Source of the DNA: Heyndrickxia oleronia | GTDB taxonomy: Bacteria > Bacillota > Bacilli > Bacillales > Bacillaceae_C | DNA length: 64,000 nucleotides | Assembly: GCF_017809215.1 (NCBI RefSeq) | Contig: NZ_CP065424.1 | Span: 3,318,001 to 3,382,000, forward strand | Direction: 5' to 3' | Part shown: in pieces, positions 16,672 to 26,410 of the stretch | Position numbering within the stretch: position 1 is the first letter of the stretch | Layout of the letters: the number at the start of each line of letters is the position of its first letter | Notes under the pieces: generated by a model | What the model was told of the DNA's origin: nothing | Databases searched by the model: none | Seen by the model: the letters and a program-made list of their open reading frames with translations, nothing else | Made by a program: the position numbers and the translations under genes

Positions 16672-19434
16672 TTATCTTCTTTTTCCTTTTTTTGCATTTA
16701 ATAATCGCTGCATTCTATCTTCTTGATCGGAACCTTCTGTTTTTGGATAAGGTTTTTCTTCTTTTTTCTCTTTATGTCTTTTTTCCGTTTGCTTCTCCTC
16801 TGTTCGTCTATTTAACACTATTTTCGGCTTACTTTTTTGTTTTTTCGTATTGATTAGTGTTTGAATGGGATTTACTGTAGTTTCTTGTTTATCTTTCACA
16901 TTACGATTTTTCAACTTTATAAGTGGTTGAAATCCGAATCTTCTTAATGCAATTTCAATAAAGAATACTAGAAAAGCTGTTAACAGCAACCATTCAGCAA
17001 TTGGACGTCTATGATAAGATTCCCCTATAGTTGGTGAAAAAGCAGCTTGTTCATTTTCTAATTCTTTACCATTCACTACCCCTGCCAAATCTTTCAAAAA
17101 TGGTTGATTTACTTCCTTTAATAAATACTCTTTTGAATATGGAATGGTAAATCCTGTTTGAAAAGCCTGTTCTGTCTCCTCTCCGGTATGCTGTTTAACC
17201 ATTAAAAAGTACATACCTGGAGTATCCTCCATCTTTAATTCATATTCGCCTGGGGCAACCATTTTAGTTTGGACGTTCATCTCATTCCCCGATTGAGAAA
17301 CGACTACTGCCTCTAATGGTAAAATGGCTGCTTCATTGGATTTTAATTGAAGCAATGTCTTGCCATTTTCTTCTGTTACCCTCATATCATAAGGAATATT
17401 TTCATAGGATGGAAAAGTCTTTGTGACGAGATGACTCCAAAAGTTTGGCCACTCATTCCAGCGTGCCCAATCACCTGCCCATTTTCCGCTAGTATCTGAG
17501 GTATAGGCAATTGTTTTTCCAAGCCCATATTGCCATTCTGCTAAAATCGGATCCTCTTTTTCACTTACAACGGAAACTTGAGCAGTTTGTTTAGGTGTCA
17601 CTGCAATATAGGCATTCATTTGTGGAACCCCATTCTTAAAATGCTTGAGCCAATCTGGATAAGGCTGAATGACTGGATAAAAAGGATTATCCTCTATATA
17701 GGTTCTCGATGCCATAACTGTTTCACGTGATAGTATACTAGGGATTACAGTTGAGTCGGTTACGTTATAAAATCGACCTGAACCATATTCAGCTAAGCTT
17801 TCTAATAATCGAATATCCGCATCTTGTCCTAAGGCAACCGTTGAGATCGTAATATTTTCTTTTTTCCCTTCCTCAATAAGTGTTTCATAATCCGCATTAG
17901 AGGATTGTCCATCTGTTAATAAAATAATATGCTTCCTCTGTAACTTTAATGGCATTAATTCATCATAAGCCATTTTTAATGATGTATAAATCTCCGTACC
18001 ACCGCCTTCAGTGACAGAACGAATTTTTTTCATTACCTTTTTCTTATCTCTGATCGGTTCGGTCTCAACTATGACCCATGGTCGATCATCAAAGGCAATA
18101 AAGCCAAGTGTATCTTCTTCACGCATTAACTCTACTGATCTTGCAGCCGCTTCTTTTGCTAAAGAAAGTTTTTGCCCACTCATACTGCCTGAACGATCCA
18201 TGACAATCACTAATCCAAGAGTTGGCATTTTTTTCTTCCCTTTAATATCCATCGTTACAGGAAGAAGTTTTTCTATAGGTGTTTTAAAATAGCCCCCCAG
18301 ACCAAAACTATTCTCTCCTCCTGTCATCACGAAGCCCACGCCAAATTCCTTTACTGCTTTTTCAATAATTTTCATTTGCTTTTCACCAATGGAGGTTGCA
18401 TCTACATTATCAAAAATTATTGATTGATAAGGTAAGTAACCAGATAATGTGGTTGGTAATTGTTTCGCGGTGAGTAAATCTACCTGAATATTTGAAGACC
18501 TCAGGATATTCGATAATTGTTCATTACCTTCACCTTGTACAATTAGAGCCTTTGGTATTCCTTTGACATTCGACACAGCAAATAGTTCATTATTTTCTAA
18601 ATATGCTTCATCATCAGCAATAATCTCTGCCTTATATACAAACATTCCAGTCTCGTCTACCTCATGTGAAAAAGTAAATTCATTTTCACCTTTATTGACT
18701 TCTACCTGTTTTTTCATTATTTCACGATTATTTAAAGAGATTCGAACAGTAGCTGCCTTATTTGTTGTACTATTAGCAATTAGTTTTAACTGGGCTTTTT
18801 CCCCTTGGTATAAAGATGCAGGAGCTTTGAATTCTGTCAATGCAACATCACTACCTGATTCACCAGATACATCCACATAATCAAGTTCAATATTTTGATG
18901 TTTTAAAAGTTTTGCTGCCTCTATAGCTTTTCCATTCGTTTCATTCCCATCTGAAAACAAGATGATTCTTCCTTTTTGATGATTAGGAATTAAGGCTGAG
19001 GCGAGCTGTATTCCTTGCTCAATATTTGTATTATCCCCGCCAACTTGTGTTGAAAATTCTTGTATTGGATCCCCCATTTTTGTTAAAGATTGCTCAACAG
19101 CTGCATGATTACCAGTCGATACAATGGCATAGGAATCCATCTTATTCTTACTTTGAACACTTTTATTAATCCATGTTAGAATTTGCTCTTCCGAACCCTT
19201 CATACTTGCTGAACGATCTACGAGAAAAATGACATTTTCTCCTTTTATCGGCAATAGCATTTCAGGTAAGGTTAAAGCAAAAATTAAAAGGGAAAAGATG
19301 AATGCACGCAATAAAACAATCCATTTCTTTTCTAACGAATTGATTCTATTTGATTTACGGTAAAACAAAATTAAGACAAATATAACGGGAATCATTAATA
19401 GAAACAGGATGGGATATTTAACGTCTATGTGCAC
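16672..19434 (-). CDS. Large membrane protein with two VWA domains and a GATase-like domain
   Basis: About 920 residues from GTG at 19434 (GGGAGG nine bases upstream; a longer ATG frame would consume that site). Two N-terminal transmembrane helices (about 5-22, 33-52) are followed by a VWA domain with MIDAS FLVDRSASMKGS (about 70), a beta-rich middle, a degenerate glutamine-amidotransferase-like segment MTGGENSFGLGGYF without catalytic Cys, and a second VWA domain VIVMDRSGSMSGQK (about 410). Near the C-terminus are a helix WLLLTAFLVFFIEIAL and a Lys/Glu-rich cytoplasmic tail. Last gene of the eight-gene operon; its start overlaps the previous gene by 17 bp. Probably a metal-dependent adhesion/assembly component acting with the MoxR ATPase. 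Confidence 0.82.
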   Translation of the reverse strand: MHIDVKYPILFLLMIPVIFVLILFYRKSNRINSLEKKWIVLLRAFIFSLLIFALTLPEMLLPIKGENVIFLVDRSASMKGSEEQILTWINKSVQSKNKMDSYAIVSTGNHAAVEQSLTKMGDPIQEFSTQVGGDNTNIEQGIQLASALIPNHQKGRIILFSDGNETNGKAIEAAKLLKHQNIELDYVDVSGESGSDVALTEFKAPASLYQGEKAQLKLIANSTTNKAATVRISLNNREIMKKQVEVNKGENEFTFSHEVDETGMFVYKAEIIADDEAYLENNELFAVSNVKGIPKALIVQGEGNEQLSNILRSSNIQVDLLTAKQLPTTLSGYLPYQSIIFDNVDATSIGEKQMKIIEKAVKEFGVGFVMTGGENSFGLGGYFKTPIEKLLPVTMDIKGKKKMPTLGLVIVMDRSGSMSGQKLSLAKEAAARSVELMREEDTLGFIAFDDRPWVIVETEPIRDKKKVMKKIRSVTEGGGTEIYTSLKMAYDELMPLKLQRKHIILLTDGQSSNADYETLIEEGKKENITISTVALGQDADIRLLESLAEYGSGRFYNVTDSTVIPSILSRETVMASRTYIEDNPFYPVIQPYPDWLKHFKNGVPQMNAYIAVTPKQTAQVSVVSEKEDPILAEWQYGLGKTIAYTSDTSGKWAGDWARWNEWPNFWSHLVTKTFPSYENIPYDMRVTEENGKTLLQLKSNEAAILPLEAVVVSQSGNEMNVQTKMVAPGEYELKMEDTPGMYFLMVKQHTGEETEQAFQTGFTIPYSKEYLLKEVNQPFLKDLAGVVNGKELENEQAAFSPTIGESYHRRPIAEWLLLTAFLVFFIEIALRRFGFQPLIKLKNRNVKDKQETTVNPIQTLINTKKQKSKPKIVLNRRTEEKQTEKRHKEKKEEKPYPKTEGSDQEDRMQRLLNAKKGKRR

Positions 19435-21193
19435 GACTATAAACCTCCCATTCAATCAATAAAATAATAAAGGCAGCCACTGTTAACCAAAACCAAAGGA
19501 ATGAATACTTCGTTGCCTTTGTAGATTGACTTACTTGATCCTTCGGCTGATTCATAACAAATGATGGTTCGACCTGCACCGACTGTTCTTCTTCATCCAA
19601 AACAACTGAAATATACATGGATTGGTCACCGGCAATAATTTGATAAAGACCCGGTTTTTTCGGGGCTACAAAGCTTTCTTTGTCCAATTGATAAGAGCTT
19701 AAAAACTTCCCAGATTCATCAAATACTTTCCAGTCAGAGTTTCCACTTGTAGACATCCATTTCTTTTCACCCGGTAGGAAAAAACCTTTGAAATGTTGTT
19801 GTTCAGATAGCCATTGAAAGGATTGATATAAAAAGATTGGAAACCCCGGCTTTAGTGGCCAATCGGAATCTTCAATTGCAAAATCAATACTGACCACACG
19901 GTTTCCCATATATTCACCTTTTTCTAACAATGGTAAATCACCACTTCTAGCAAGCGTTTCTAGATAAGGATGGTTTGTCTTTGTTCCCTTTTGAATATAG
20001 GTTTGATCAAACTCAACATATTGCAGTAATGGATCATCTATCACAGAGATAGAACGTTTAAGAGCAATTTCCTTCCCTTTTTGTGGATTGAATATAATTA
20101 AAGGTGAACGTGGCCATGTTTCTGACGATCTTCCCTCCATTAAAATAATTCCATCCGAACTTTCTTCATTCCAATCCTTTTCCGATATCTGCGTAACAGG
20201 GATTCCAATCGTCTGAAAACCTTTAATAACAAACTGATTCACTTCTCCGACCGCATATAGCTTTGAGAGTGATTTTGAATAGACAGCCGTTCTTGTATTA
20301 TCAATCGGATATATATCATTTGCTACAATTTTAGCTGTATAATAATCTTTTACAACTAGGTCCGGAACCTCAATAATCTTTTGACCATTTGCTGGAATGA
20401 TTAACTTTTTTGAAAAAAGTGTATCATCGTTATTCTGAATAAAAAATTCTACCTTCTGTTCTCGATTGCTTTGATTTTTAATGACCCCAGCACCAATGAT
20501 TTTTTCCTTCTTCTTTGTCACTCCAAAGGATAGTAGGGATAGATTATCACCATTTTTTCCGACATTATGAACATGAAGGGGAATCTTATTCTTCATTTTC
20601 GGTACAGTATCTTTTGTTACAGCATCAGAAAAAATATGTATAGACGTATGATCTTTTCCTGTCAGCGAATCAGCTAATAGCACCGCCTTATTCATATTAC
20701 TAGTTTGATAAGATAGCGATAGCTCTTTAATTTTTGATTGGATCAAGTTAAAATTTGTTTCATTTTTCAATTCAATTTTCGCTTCATTTCCAATAGTAAT
20801 TAAAGTAACATCTTGTCCATTAAGTTGATTGACTAAATTACTTATTTCCTTTTTTGCTAATTGAAATCTCGTTTCTACCCCGTTTCTTGCCGACATAGAT
20901 GCTGACGTATCGATAATAAAGATGAAATGCTCACCCTCTATCCCTTTTTTCAACCAAAAAGGATTAATAAGGGCAAACATTAAAAGTGTAAGAATCGCCA
21001 ATTGCAGCCATAATAATAAGTTTTTTTGCAGTTTTTCAATCCATGGGGATGCTTGCCACTCATTCATTACCTGATCCCAAAATAAATTGGATGGGATTAT
21101 TTTTTTCTCGTATTGTTTTCGAAATAAATAAAAAATAATGACTCCCGCTATAAATATAGTTAATAGAAAATAGATTGGATTCGTTACACCCAT
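19418..21193 (-). CDS. BatA-type VWA membrane protein
   Basis: 591 residues. Two N-terminal transmembrane helices (about 5-24, 58-78) flank a BatA-type segment, followed by a VWA domain with MIDAS IIDTSASMSARNG (about 92), a beta-rich extracellular region and a C-terminal helix FLWFWLTVAAFIILLIEW ending in a short basic tail. This N-terminal domain plus VWA layout is common in proteins encoded next to MoxR ATPases and DUF58 proteins. It likely forms a membrane complex with the neighbouring 920-residue VWA protein. Confidence 0.82.
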   Translation of the reverse strand: MGVTNPIYFLLTIFIAGVIIFYLFRKQYEKKIIPSNLFWDQVMNEWQASPWIEKLQKNLLLWLQLAILTLLMFALINPFWLKKGIEGEHFIFIIDTSASMSARNGVETRFQLAKKEISNLVNQLNGQDVTLITIGNEAKIELKNETNFNLIQSKIKELSLSYQTSNMNKAVLLADSLTGKDHTSIHIFSDAVTKDTVPKMKNKIPLHVHNVGKNGDNLSLLSFGVTKKKEKIIGAGVIKNQSNREQKVEFFIQNNDDTLFSKKLIIPANGQKIIEVPDLVVKDYYTAKIVANDIYPIDNTRTAVYSKSLSKLYAVGEVNQFVIKGFQTIGIPVTQISEKDWNEESSDGIILMEGRSSETWPRSPLIIFNPQKGKEIALKRSISVIDDPLLQYVEFDQTYIQKGTKTNHPYLETLARSGDLPLLEKGEYMGNRVVSIDFAIEDSDWPLKPGFPIFLYQSFQWLSEQQHFKGFFLPGEKKWMSTSGNSDWKVFDESGKFLSSYQLDKESFVAPKKPGLYQIIAGDQSMYISVVLDEEEQSVQVEPSFVMNQPKDQVSQSTKATKYSFLWFWLTVAAFIILLIEWEVYSRAHRR

Positions 21194-21204
21194 TACATAT
21201 CACC

Positions 21205-22074
21205 TCATCTAATCCAACCATGGGAAATGCAATCTCGCAGAAGGATTTCATCCACTGTTTTTTCGTCATTTACTAGTAGGTAGCGAAAGCCATATTTATC
21301 ACATATTTTTTTTAAGTTTTTAAGATGTTCATGTAGACGCTGCTCATATTGGCTTATTATTTTGGGACGCATACTTATATTCAATTCACTAGATGTCTCA
21401 CTATCAATCAATTTCACATCACCCTGGTAATCCGGCTCTAGTTCTAGCTTATTTAGCATTTGAATAAACCAAACATCGCCATTGAGAAAAGCTAATTTCT
21501 TTAGCACTGCCTCATATTTCTCTAATGCTTCTAATCCATCTGTAATAATAATCGTCAGCTGTTTATCTTTCAGCAGTTGTGTATGCAATGATTCTGTAAA
21601 TGTTAGAGAAGTCGATTCATTTGAAAGATTGATAATGTCAAATAAAGTTGCCTTCGCCTGAACAGCACCTTTCCGTTGAATGACTCGTGGATTACCATTG
21701 GCAACAGGAGTGAATGATACTTGATCTTCGTTTGATAATGCGATATAGCTAAGTGTAGCAGCTAGCTGTTTCGCTCGTTCCCATTTGCTAGGGATGATGC
21801 TAACCGACTTTGTACAGTCTAAATAGATGGCAGTTTTCACTTCCTGTTCATCCAAGTACCTTTTAATATAGTGCTTTTGAGTGCGACCATAAATATTCCA
21901 ATCAATTTGTCTCAAATCATCACCTGGTTGGTAAGCACGAAAATCCGAAAATTCTAATGATGAACCAAATTTATGAGATCGTCTTAATCCTTTATGTGCA
22001 CCACGTTTTCTCGTTTGAACCACTAATGTCGTTTTTCGCAGCCTTCCTAATAGTTCGTTTGAAACGCCGTTCAT
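21205..22074 (-). CDS. DUF58 domain protein
   Basis: A 289-residue soluble DUF58 protein. The family hallmark is clear: GSSLEFSDFRAYQPGDDLRQ followed by IDWNIYGRTQKHYIKRY (about 40-75), then a VWA-like fold with YLDCTKSV. The ATG at 22074 overlaps the MoxR stop codon (ATGA), and this start is taken instead of a longer frame inside moxR. DUF58 proteins nearly always occur beside MoxR ATPases; their molecular role is unknown, perhaps an adaptor between the ATPase and the VWA proteins. Confidence 0.88.
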   Translation of the reverse strand: MNGVSNELLGRLRKTTLVVQTRKRGAHKGLRRSHKFGSSLEFSDFRAYQPGDDLRQIDWNIYGRTQKHYIKRYLDEQEVKTAIYLDCTKSVSIIPSKWERAKQLAATLSYIALSNEDQVSFTPVANGNPRVIQRKGAVQAKATLFDIINLSNESTSLTFTESLHTQLLKDKQLTIIITDGLEALEKYEAVLKKLAFLNGDVWFIQMLNKLELEPDYQGDVKLIDSETSSELNISMRPKIISQYEQRLHEHLKNLKKICDKYGFRYLLVNDEKTVDEILLRDCISHGWIR

Positions 22075-23078
22075 TTGGATACAACTCCAGCTCTCTGGGC
22101 AGCTTCGATACATTCATGTATCAATGCATCTGACTGAACTCCTGCGGCCTCTCCTTCAAAATTAAGCAATAAGCGATGTCTAAGAACAGGATTGGCGACT
22201 TGCTTAATATCACCTATTGAGACATGGAAACGTCCCGCGAACAAAGCACGTGCTTTCGCCATTTGAATAAGGCTTTGCAATCCACGAGGACCACTCCCTA
22301 ATTGAACATACTGATTCACCTTATCCGGCGCATTCTCTGAAAGTGGATGAGTTGCCGTAACGAGATTCACTGCAAAATTAAGAATTTCATCTGAAACAAG
22401 AATTTCTTTTACAAGCTTTTGGATAGTTAGAACATCAGAACGCAACATCACCTTATTTAGTGGAGGATTTTCCGTACCTGTTGTTCTTAAAATAATTTCT
22501 TTTAACTCTTCCTTTGATGGATATTCGACATTAATTTTACTAATAAATCGATCCATTTGGGCCTCTGGTAGAGGATAGGTTCCTTCCATATCAATTGGAT
22601 TTTGAGTGGCTAACACAAAGAATGGAGCTTCCAATGTTTTTGTATCTCCAAGTATCGTGATGGTTTTTTCTGCCATCGACTCAAGCAAAGCACTTTGCGT
22701 TTTGGGCGTAGCCCGATTAATCTCATCCGCTAAAACGATATGAGAAAATAGCGGTCCACGATGAAAGACAAATTGCTGTTTCCCTACTTCATCTGGTTCA
22801 ATGATCATTGTTCCCGTAATATCGGAGGGCATGAGATCAGGTGTAAATTGAATCCGCGAAAAGGAAAGATCGATAACCTCTGAAATGGTACGAATCAGCA
22901 TCGTCTTACCAAGACCGGGAAGACCCTCTAATAATGCGTGACCACCAGCAAATATAGTCCACAGCACTTGGTCAATTACTTCTGATTGACCAACTATGAA
23001 TGATTGAATTTCTTCTTTCGTTTGCCTGAGCAACTCAGTAGCTTCCTGAAAAATTTCTTCTTTTGTTCTCTCTTGCAT
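22071..23078 (-). CDS. MoxR-family AAA+ ATPase (cluster 1)
   Basis: 335 residues. Walker A GLPGLGKT is at about 53-60, Walker B with VLADEINRATPKTQSALLE near 115, sensor 1 ATQNPIDMEGTYPLPEAQMD near 160 and a C-terminal lid with GSGPRGLQSL. MoxR ATPases act as chaperones for assembly or metal insertion of partner proteins with VWA domains. Fourth from last in the operon, directly coupled to the DUF58 gene. Distinct from the second MoxR protein at 61016-61957. Confidence 0.92.
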   Translation of the reverse strand: MQERTKEEIFQEATELLRQTKEEIQSFIVGQSEVIDQVLWTIFAGGHALLEGLPGLGKTMLIRTISEVIDLSFSRIQFTPDLMPSDITGTMIIEPDEVGKQQFVFHRGPLFSHIVLADEINRATPKTQSALLESMAEKTITILGDTKTLEAPFFVLATQNPIDMEGTYPLPEAQMDRFISKINVEYPSKEELKEIILRTTGTENPPLNKVMLRSDVLTIQKLVKEILVSDEILNFAVNLVTATHPLSENAPDKVNQYVQLGSGPRGLQSLIQMAKARALFAGRFHVSIGDIKQVANPVLRHRLLLNFEGEAAGVQSDALIHECIEAAQRAGVVSK

Positions 23079-23092
23079 CCTTTATCCACCTC

Positions 23093-24616
23093 TTAATCAG
23101 GATCTAACTCGGAAAAATATTGCTTAACGATTGACTCTAGTTCTTTTGGTAATTGAACACGCTCCGTGCTATTTCTAAAAGATTTCTCATATTCCCGAAA
23201 AACCTCTTCATAGGATCGTACAGACCCTTTTAATATGGGACTATTCCCAGAAAACTGCTCTTTGCTATTTCCTTGACCAAGTCTTCCAAAGTCGTTCTCT
23301 ATATTTTTTTTACCTGAAATGTTTTCAGGAATTGTAAGAAAATCTCTGGAACCTTGTCCTTTCCCAGCTCCTAATCCAGTTCCATTTCCTTGGCCTGTTC
23401 CAACTCCACCTTGTCCTTGTCCATTTCCTTGTCCCTGGCCTTGACCTCGTCCCTGACCTTGACCTTGTCCCCGGCCTTGACTTTGACCATCGCTGCTACC
23501 GTTGTTATCCTCATTAACTAGATTATCAGAGTCCATCTGATTCAAGGGATCGTTGCTAGACAAGGCAATCTGCTCATTAGACAAGATGCCATTTTTCATC
23601 ATATCTTGTTGTAAACTAAGAGCGATATTTTTTATTGTCTCTTGTGATAAATTGGCGTCATTCAATTGGGCTGCTAATTGGATTGCCATCTTTAACTGCT
23701 TTTCTAATTGAGCTAATTGTTCTATTGTTAATTCATTTTGATTTGTCAGCTTCGCTAATGCCTGTTTTTGCTGTTCGGTTAACTGGTCCCAATTGTTTTT
23801 TAGTTTTTCTAACTGTTCAGTAATCTTTTTCATCTCTTTTTTATCAATGGCATTTGCTAATTGCTTTAAATTAGCACCGTTAAGCTCATTTCTTAGCTGA
23901 TTTAATTGTTGCTGTTGTTCTTTTGCCTTTAATTGTTTTAATTCTAGCTGGTTTAATTCCTTAGCTAATTTTTTTAGTGCTTCCTCAGCTTTGTTTTCCT
24001 TTTTTACTTCTTGCTTCATTTTTTCCAATTCTTTTTTTACCGTTTTATTTTTTTCCTTTTTCTTTAGTTGATCGATTTTTTTCTCCGTCTTTTTCACAAG
24101 CTCGGTTTCTTTTTCTTTTTTATCCGCCAATTCCATCTTTTCATTTGGGAAGACAATAGATAATATCATCCCCCCCAAACAGACTACTACACAAAGGATA
24201 ATTTGAGGATGGAGCCATTTTTTCTTCCTTTTTAAGATTTTGTTTCTCTTCTCTTTCATTAGCCTAATTGCATCTTTTCGTTGTAGTTGATAGATTTCTC
24301 CATCTTCTGCAATAAAAGATAGTGCCGTTTTTACTCGATCTTCAGCAATAAATTCGTCATAAATATTTGCAGCTTGCTTTTTTCTCGGTCGAAATTTAAT
24401 GAAGAAAATACATACTACGACGAATATACAAAGGCAACCCCCAATTAAATAACGTTCTGGATAAGGAATGACTATCCAGCGTGCGAATAAGAATAAAAGG
24501 AATGAGAAGATGCCAATTCCTAATAGGTAAAACTGAATAAAACTTATAATATGTACATACCACAGTTGTCTTTCAACATCCTTCAATAACGAAAATAATT
24601 GTTTCTTCTCATTCAT
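23093..24616 (-). CDS. Membrane-anchored coiled-coil protein with Gly-Gln repeat
   Basis: 507 residues. Two transmembrane helices lie near 22-45 and 52-72, a third near 138-158, then a long Lys/Glu/Gln/Leu-rich coiled coil (about 165-340). A low-complexity stretch of GQGRGQG/GQGNGQG repeats (about 375-420) follows, and a short conserved C-terminal segment begins SYEEVFREYEKSF. Proteins with this layout occur in MoxR/VWA operons of other bacteria, where the C-terminal segment is retained. It may scaffold the complex at the membrane. The start follows GATATAAG with a weak ribosome binding site. Confidence 0.75.
   Translation of the reverse strand: MNEKKQLFSLLKDVERQLWYVHIISFIQFYLLGIGIFSFLLFLFARWIVIPYPERYLIGGCLCIFVVVCIFFIKFRPRKKQAANIYDEFIAEDRVKTALSFIAEDGEIYQLQRKDAIRLMKEKRNKILKRKKKWLHPQIILCVVVCLGGMILSIVFPNEKMELADKKEKETELVKKTEKKIDQLKKKEKNKTVKKELEKMKQEVKKENKAEEALKKLAKELNQLELKQLKAKEQQQQLNQLRNELNGANLKQLANAIDKKEMKKITEQLEKLKNNWDQLTEQQKQALAKLTNQNELTIEQLAQLEKQLKMAIQLAAQLNDANLSQETIKNIALSLQQDMMKNGILSNEQIALSSNDPLNQMDSDNLVNEDNNGSSDGQSQGRGQGQGQGRGQGQGQGNGQGQGGVGTGQGNGTGLGAGKGQGSRDFLTIPENISGKKNIENDFGRLGQGNSKEQFSGNSPILKGSVRSYEEVFREYEKSFRNSTERVQLPKELESIVKQYFSELDPD
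23349..23492 (-). repeat. Gly-Gln codon repeat within coiled-coil gene
   Basis: Roughly 140 bp of imperfect six-base units encoding GQ, GR and GN dipeptides. The number of units is expected to vary between strains by slippage. Confidence 0.7.
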
Positions 24617-24626
24617 CTTATATCAC

Positions 24627-25478
24627 CTATTTTTTCACTTTCATATTAGGTCTAAGCTTACGAATGCTTAAAAATAAACAAAGTAAAACAATGATTGAAT
24701 AGCAAATGATATGGCTAATCCATAATGGGAAGTCAATGCCTGTAGTTCTGTAAATCTCATCAACAATTTCGGGCATAACAATACCTGCCAATACCATTGG
24801 TGCATTAAACATCGCAATAAAATAACCTGCTGGATTGGTTGGTGGAGTTTGCACCGTATAGTTGTGCATTTGGGTCATGCTTAGTACGATCATAAATAAA
24901 AAAGCTGTACCTCCTGCTAATAGAAGTGTAACTCCATATGTGGTTACAATTGATACAATGGTTTTCCGGATAATTGTCGAAAAGAATACCCCGATACTCG
25001 CAAAGACAATTATTGTAAACACATATAAACCAAATACAGCAAGCAATGTCGCAGGTGCCACTCCACCGAAGAGAAATACCATACTATATAGTGGCAAACT
25101 TGCGACAATTAATAAAAGCAAATACAAGAATGATGAAAAAAGTTTGCTTAAAATAATGCTCGTTGAGCTTTGTACAGTTGTTAATAATATATTTAAGGTT
25201 TGCTTTTCCCTTTCCCCACTAATCACACCTGCGGTTAAACCAGGTGTGATAAACAGAATAAGTGCTAGCTGTATAAAGGATAGCATGACAAATAATTCCC
25301 TACTTTGTTCAGGACGGAAATAACTGCTCCCCCTGAATTCTGTCATCAAAAGTATAAATCCGATGACAATCAATGCTATGGCTAGGAGGTATGCGAATAA
25401 CCCGATAAATGTTTTCAAAGAGCGAAACCTTAGTTTAAACTCTTTATTCAAAACTGGATTAATAAGAAAGGACTTCAA
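24627..25478 (-). CDS. ABC-2 type transporter permease
   Basis: 283 residues with six predicted membrane helices (about 22-45, 68-90, 112-135, 148-172, 180-203, 255-275). The N-terminus NPVLNKEFKLRFRSLKT and the motif GEREKQTLNILLTT (about 90) are typical of ABC-2 exporter permeases. Paired with the ATPase gene two bases upstream. In this operon it could export the component assembled by the MoxR/VWA machinery or an envelope precursor. Confidence 0.87.
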   Translation of the reverse strand: MKSFLINPVLNKEFKLRFRSLKTFIGLFAYLLAIALIVIGFILLMTEFRGSSYFRPEQSRELFVMLSFIQLALILFITPGLTAGVISGEREKQTLNILLTTVQSSTSIILSKLFSSFLYLLLLIVASLPLYSMVFLFGGVAPATLLAVFGLYVFTIIVFASIGVFFSTIIRKTIVSIVTTYGVTLLLAGGTAFLFMIVLSMTQMHNYTVQTPPTNPAGYFIAMFNAPMVLAGIVMPEIVDEIYRTTGIDFPLWISHIICYSIIVLLCLFLSIRKLRPNMKVKK

Positions 25479-25480
25479 CC

Positions 25481-26410
25481 TTACTCCACCCCTTTCGTAA
25501 TTTCCATAAAGACATCTTCTAAATTCGTTTCAAACTCTTTAAAGCTAATAATCTGTATTTCCTGTAAAATTGCATGTCTTAACAACTGTGACTGTTCTTC
25601 ATCATTCCCATTAAAGAAAAACTGGAAGCTGTATTCATCCTCTAATTTTTCCATTTGAGATACTTTCGGATGGTCTTCAAAAAAGGCAATGGCTAGATCT
25701 CGCTGTTGATTAACCTTAACAATAATTATTTTCTCTGCTTGCAATTGCTTTTGTATCTCTGCAACAGATCCATGTGCTACAAGCTTACCATTGTCAATCA
25801 CACCAATTTCATCACACATCTCAGCTAATTCTGGCAAGATATGCGAAGAAATCAAAATGGTTTTACCCATTGATTTTAATTCCTTTAGAATTTCTCTCAT
25901 TTCGACTCTTGCTCTTGGGTCTAAGCCTGATGCAGGTTCATCCAAAATAAGCACTTCTGGATCATGGATCAAAGATCTTGCCAAACATAGTCTCTGTTTC
26001 ATCCCACGTGATAGGACATCGACATAGGAATGCTGTTTATGTGATAAATTAACAAGCTCAAGTAATTGAGGAATTAATTTCTGCCTTGTTTTTGTATCAA
26101 TTCCGTAGCTTGCACCGTAAAAATCTAAATATTCATCAGCTTTTAAGTGATCATATACACCAAAGAAATCAGGCATATATCCTATTTGTTTGCGAACTTG
26201 TTTTGGTTCCTTTGTAATATTAAAGCCATTAATATAGGCAGTCCCTGAAGTAGGAGATAGCAATGTCGCCAAGATTGAAAAAGTGGTCGATTTACCAGCA
26301 CCATTTTGCCCAACAAAACCGAAAACGCATCCTTTTCCAATTGTTAAATTTAAAGTATCTAATGCAGTAAATGCGCCATATTTTTTAGTCAAATTATGAA
26401 TTTCAATCAT
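25481..26410 (-). CDS. ABC transporter ATP-binding protein
   Basis: 309 residues. Walker A GQNGAGKST (about 36), Q-loop GYMPDFFGVYD, signature LSRGMKQRLCLARSL, Walker B VLILDEPASGLDP and switch ISSHIL are all intact, followed by a C-terminal extension. The class with LSRGMKQR is associated with ABC-2 exporters. Its start overlaps the stop of the preceding 800-residue gene by four bases (ATGA), so translation is probably coupled. Confidence 0.92.
   Translation of the reverse strand: MIEIHNLTKKYGAFTALDTLNLTIGKGCVFGFVGQNGAGKSTTFSILATLLSPTSGTAYINGFNITKEPKQVRKQIGYMPDFFGVYDHLKADEYLDFYGASYGIDTKTRQKLIPQLLELVNLSHKQHSYVDVLSRGMKQRLCLARSLIHDPEVLILDEPASGLDPRARVEMREILKELKSMGKTILISSHILPELAEMCDEIGVIDNGKLVAHGSVAEIQKQLQAEKIIIVKVNQQRDLAIAFFEDHPKVSQMEKLEDEYSFQFFFNGNDEEQSQLLRHAILQEIQIISFKEFETNLEDVFMEITKGVE

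Noticed and set aside
24862..25323. 153-codon plus-strand frame
   Set aside because: Antisense to the ABC permease; no ribosome binding site and low-complexity Val/Ile/Asn composition.
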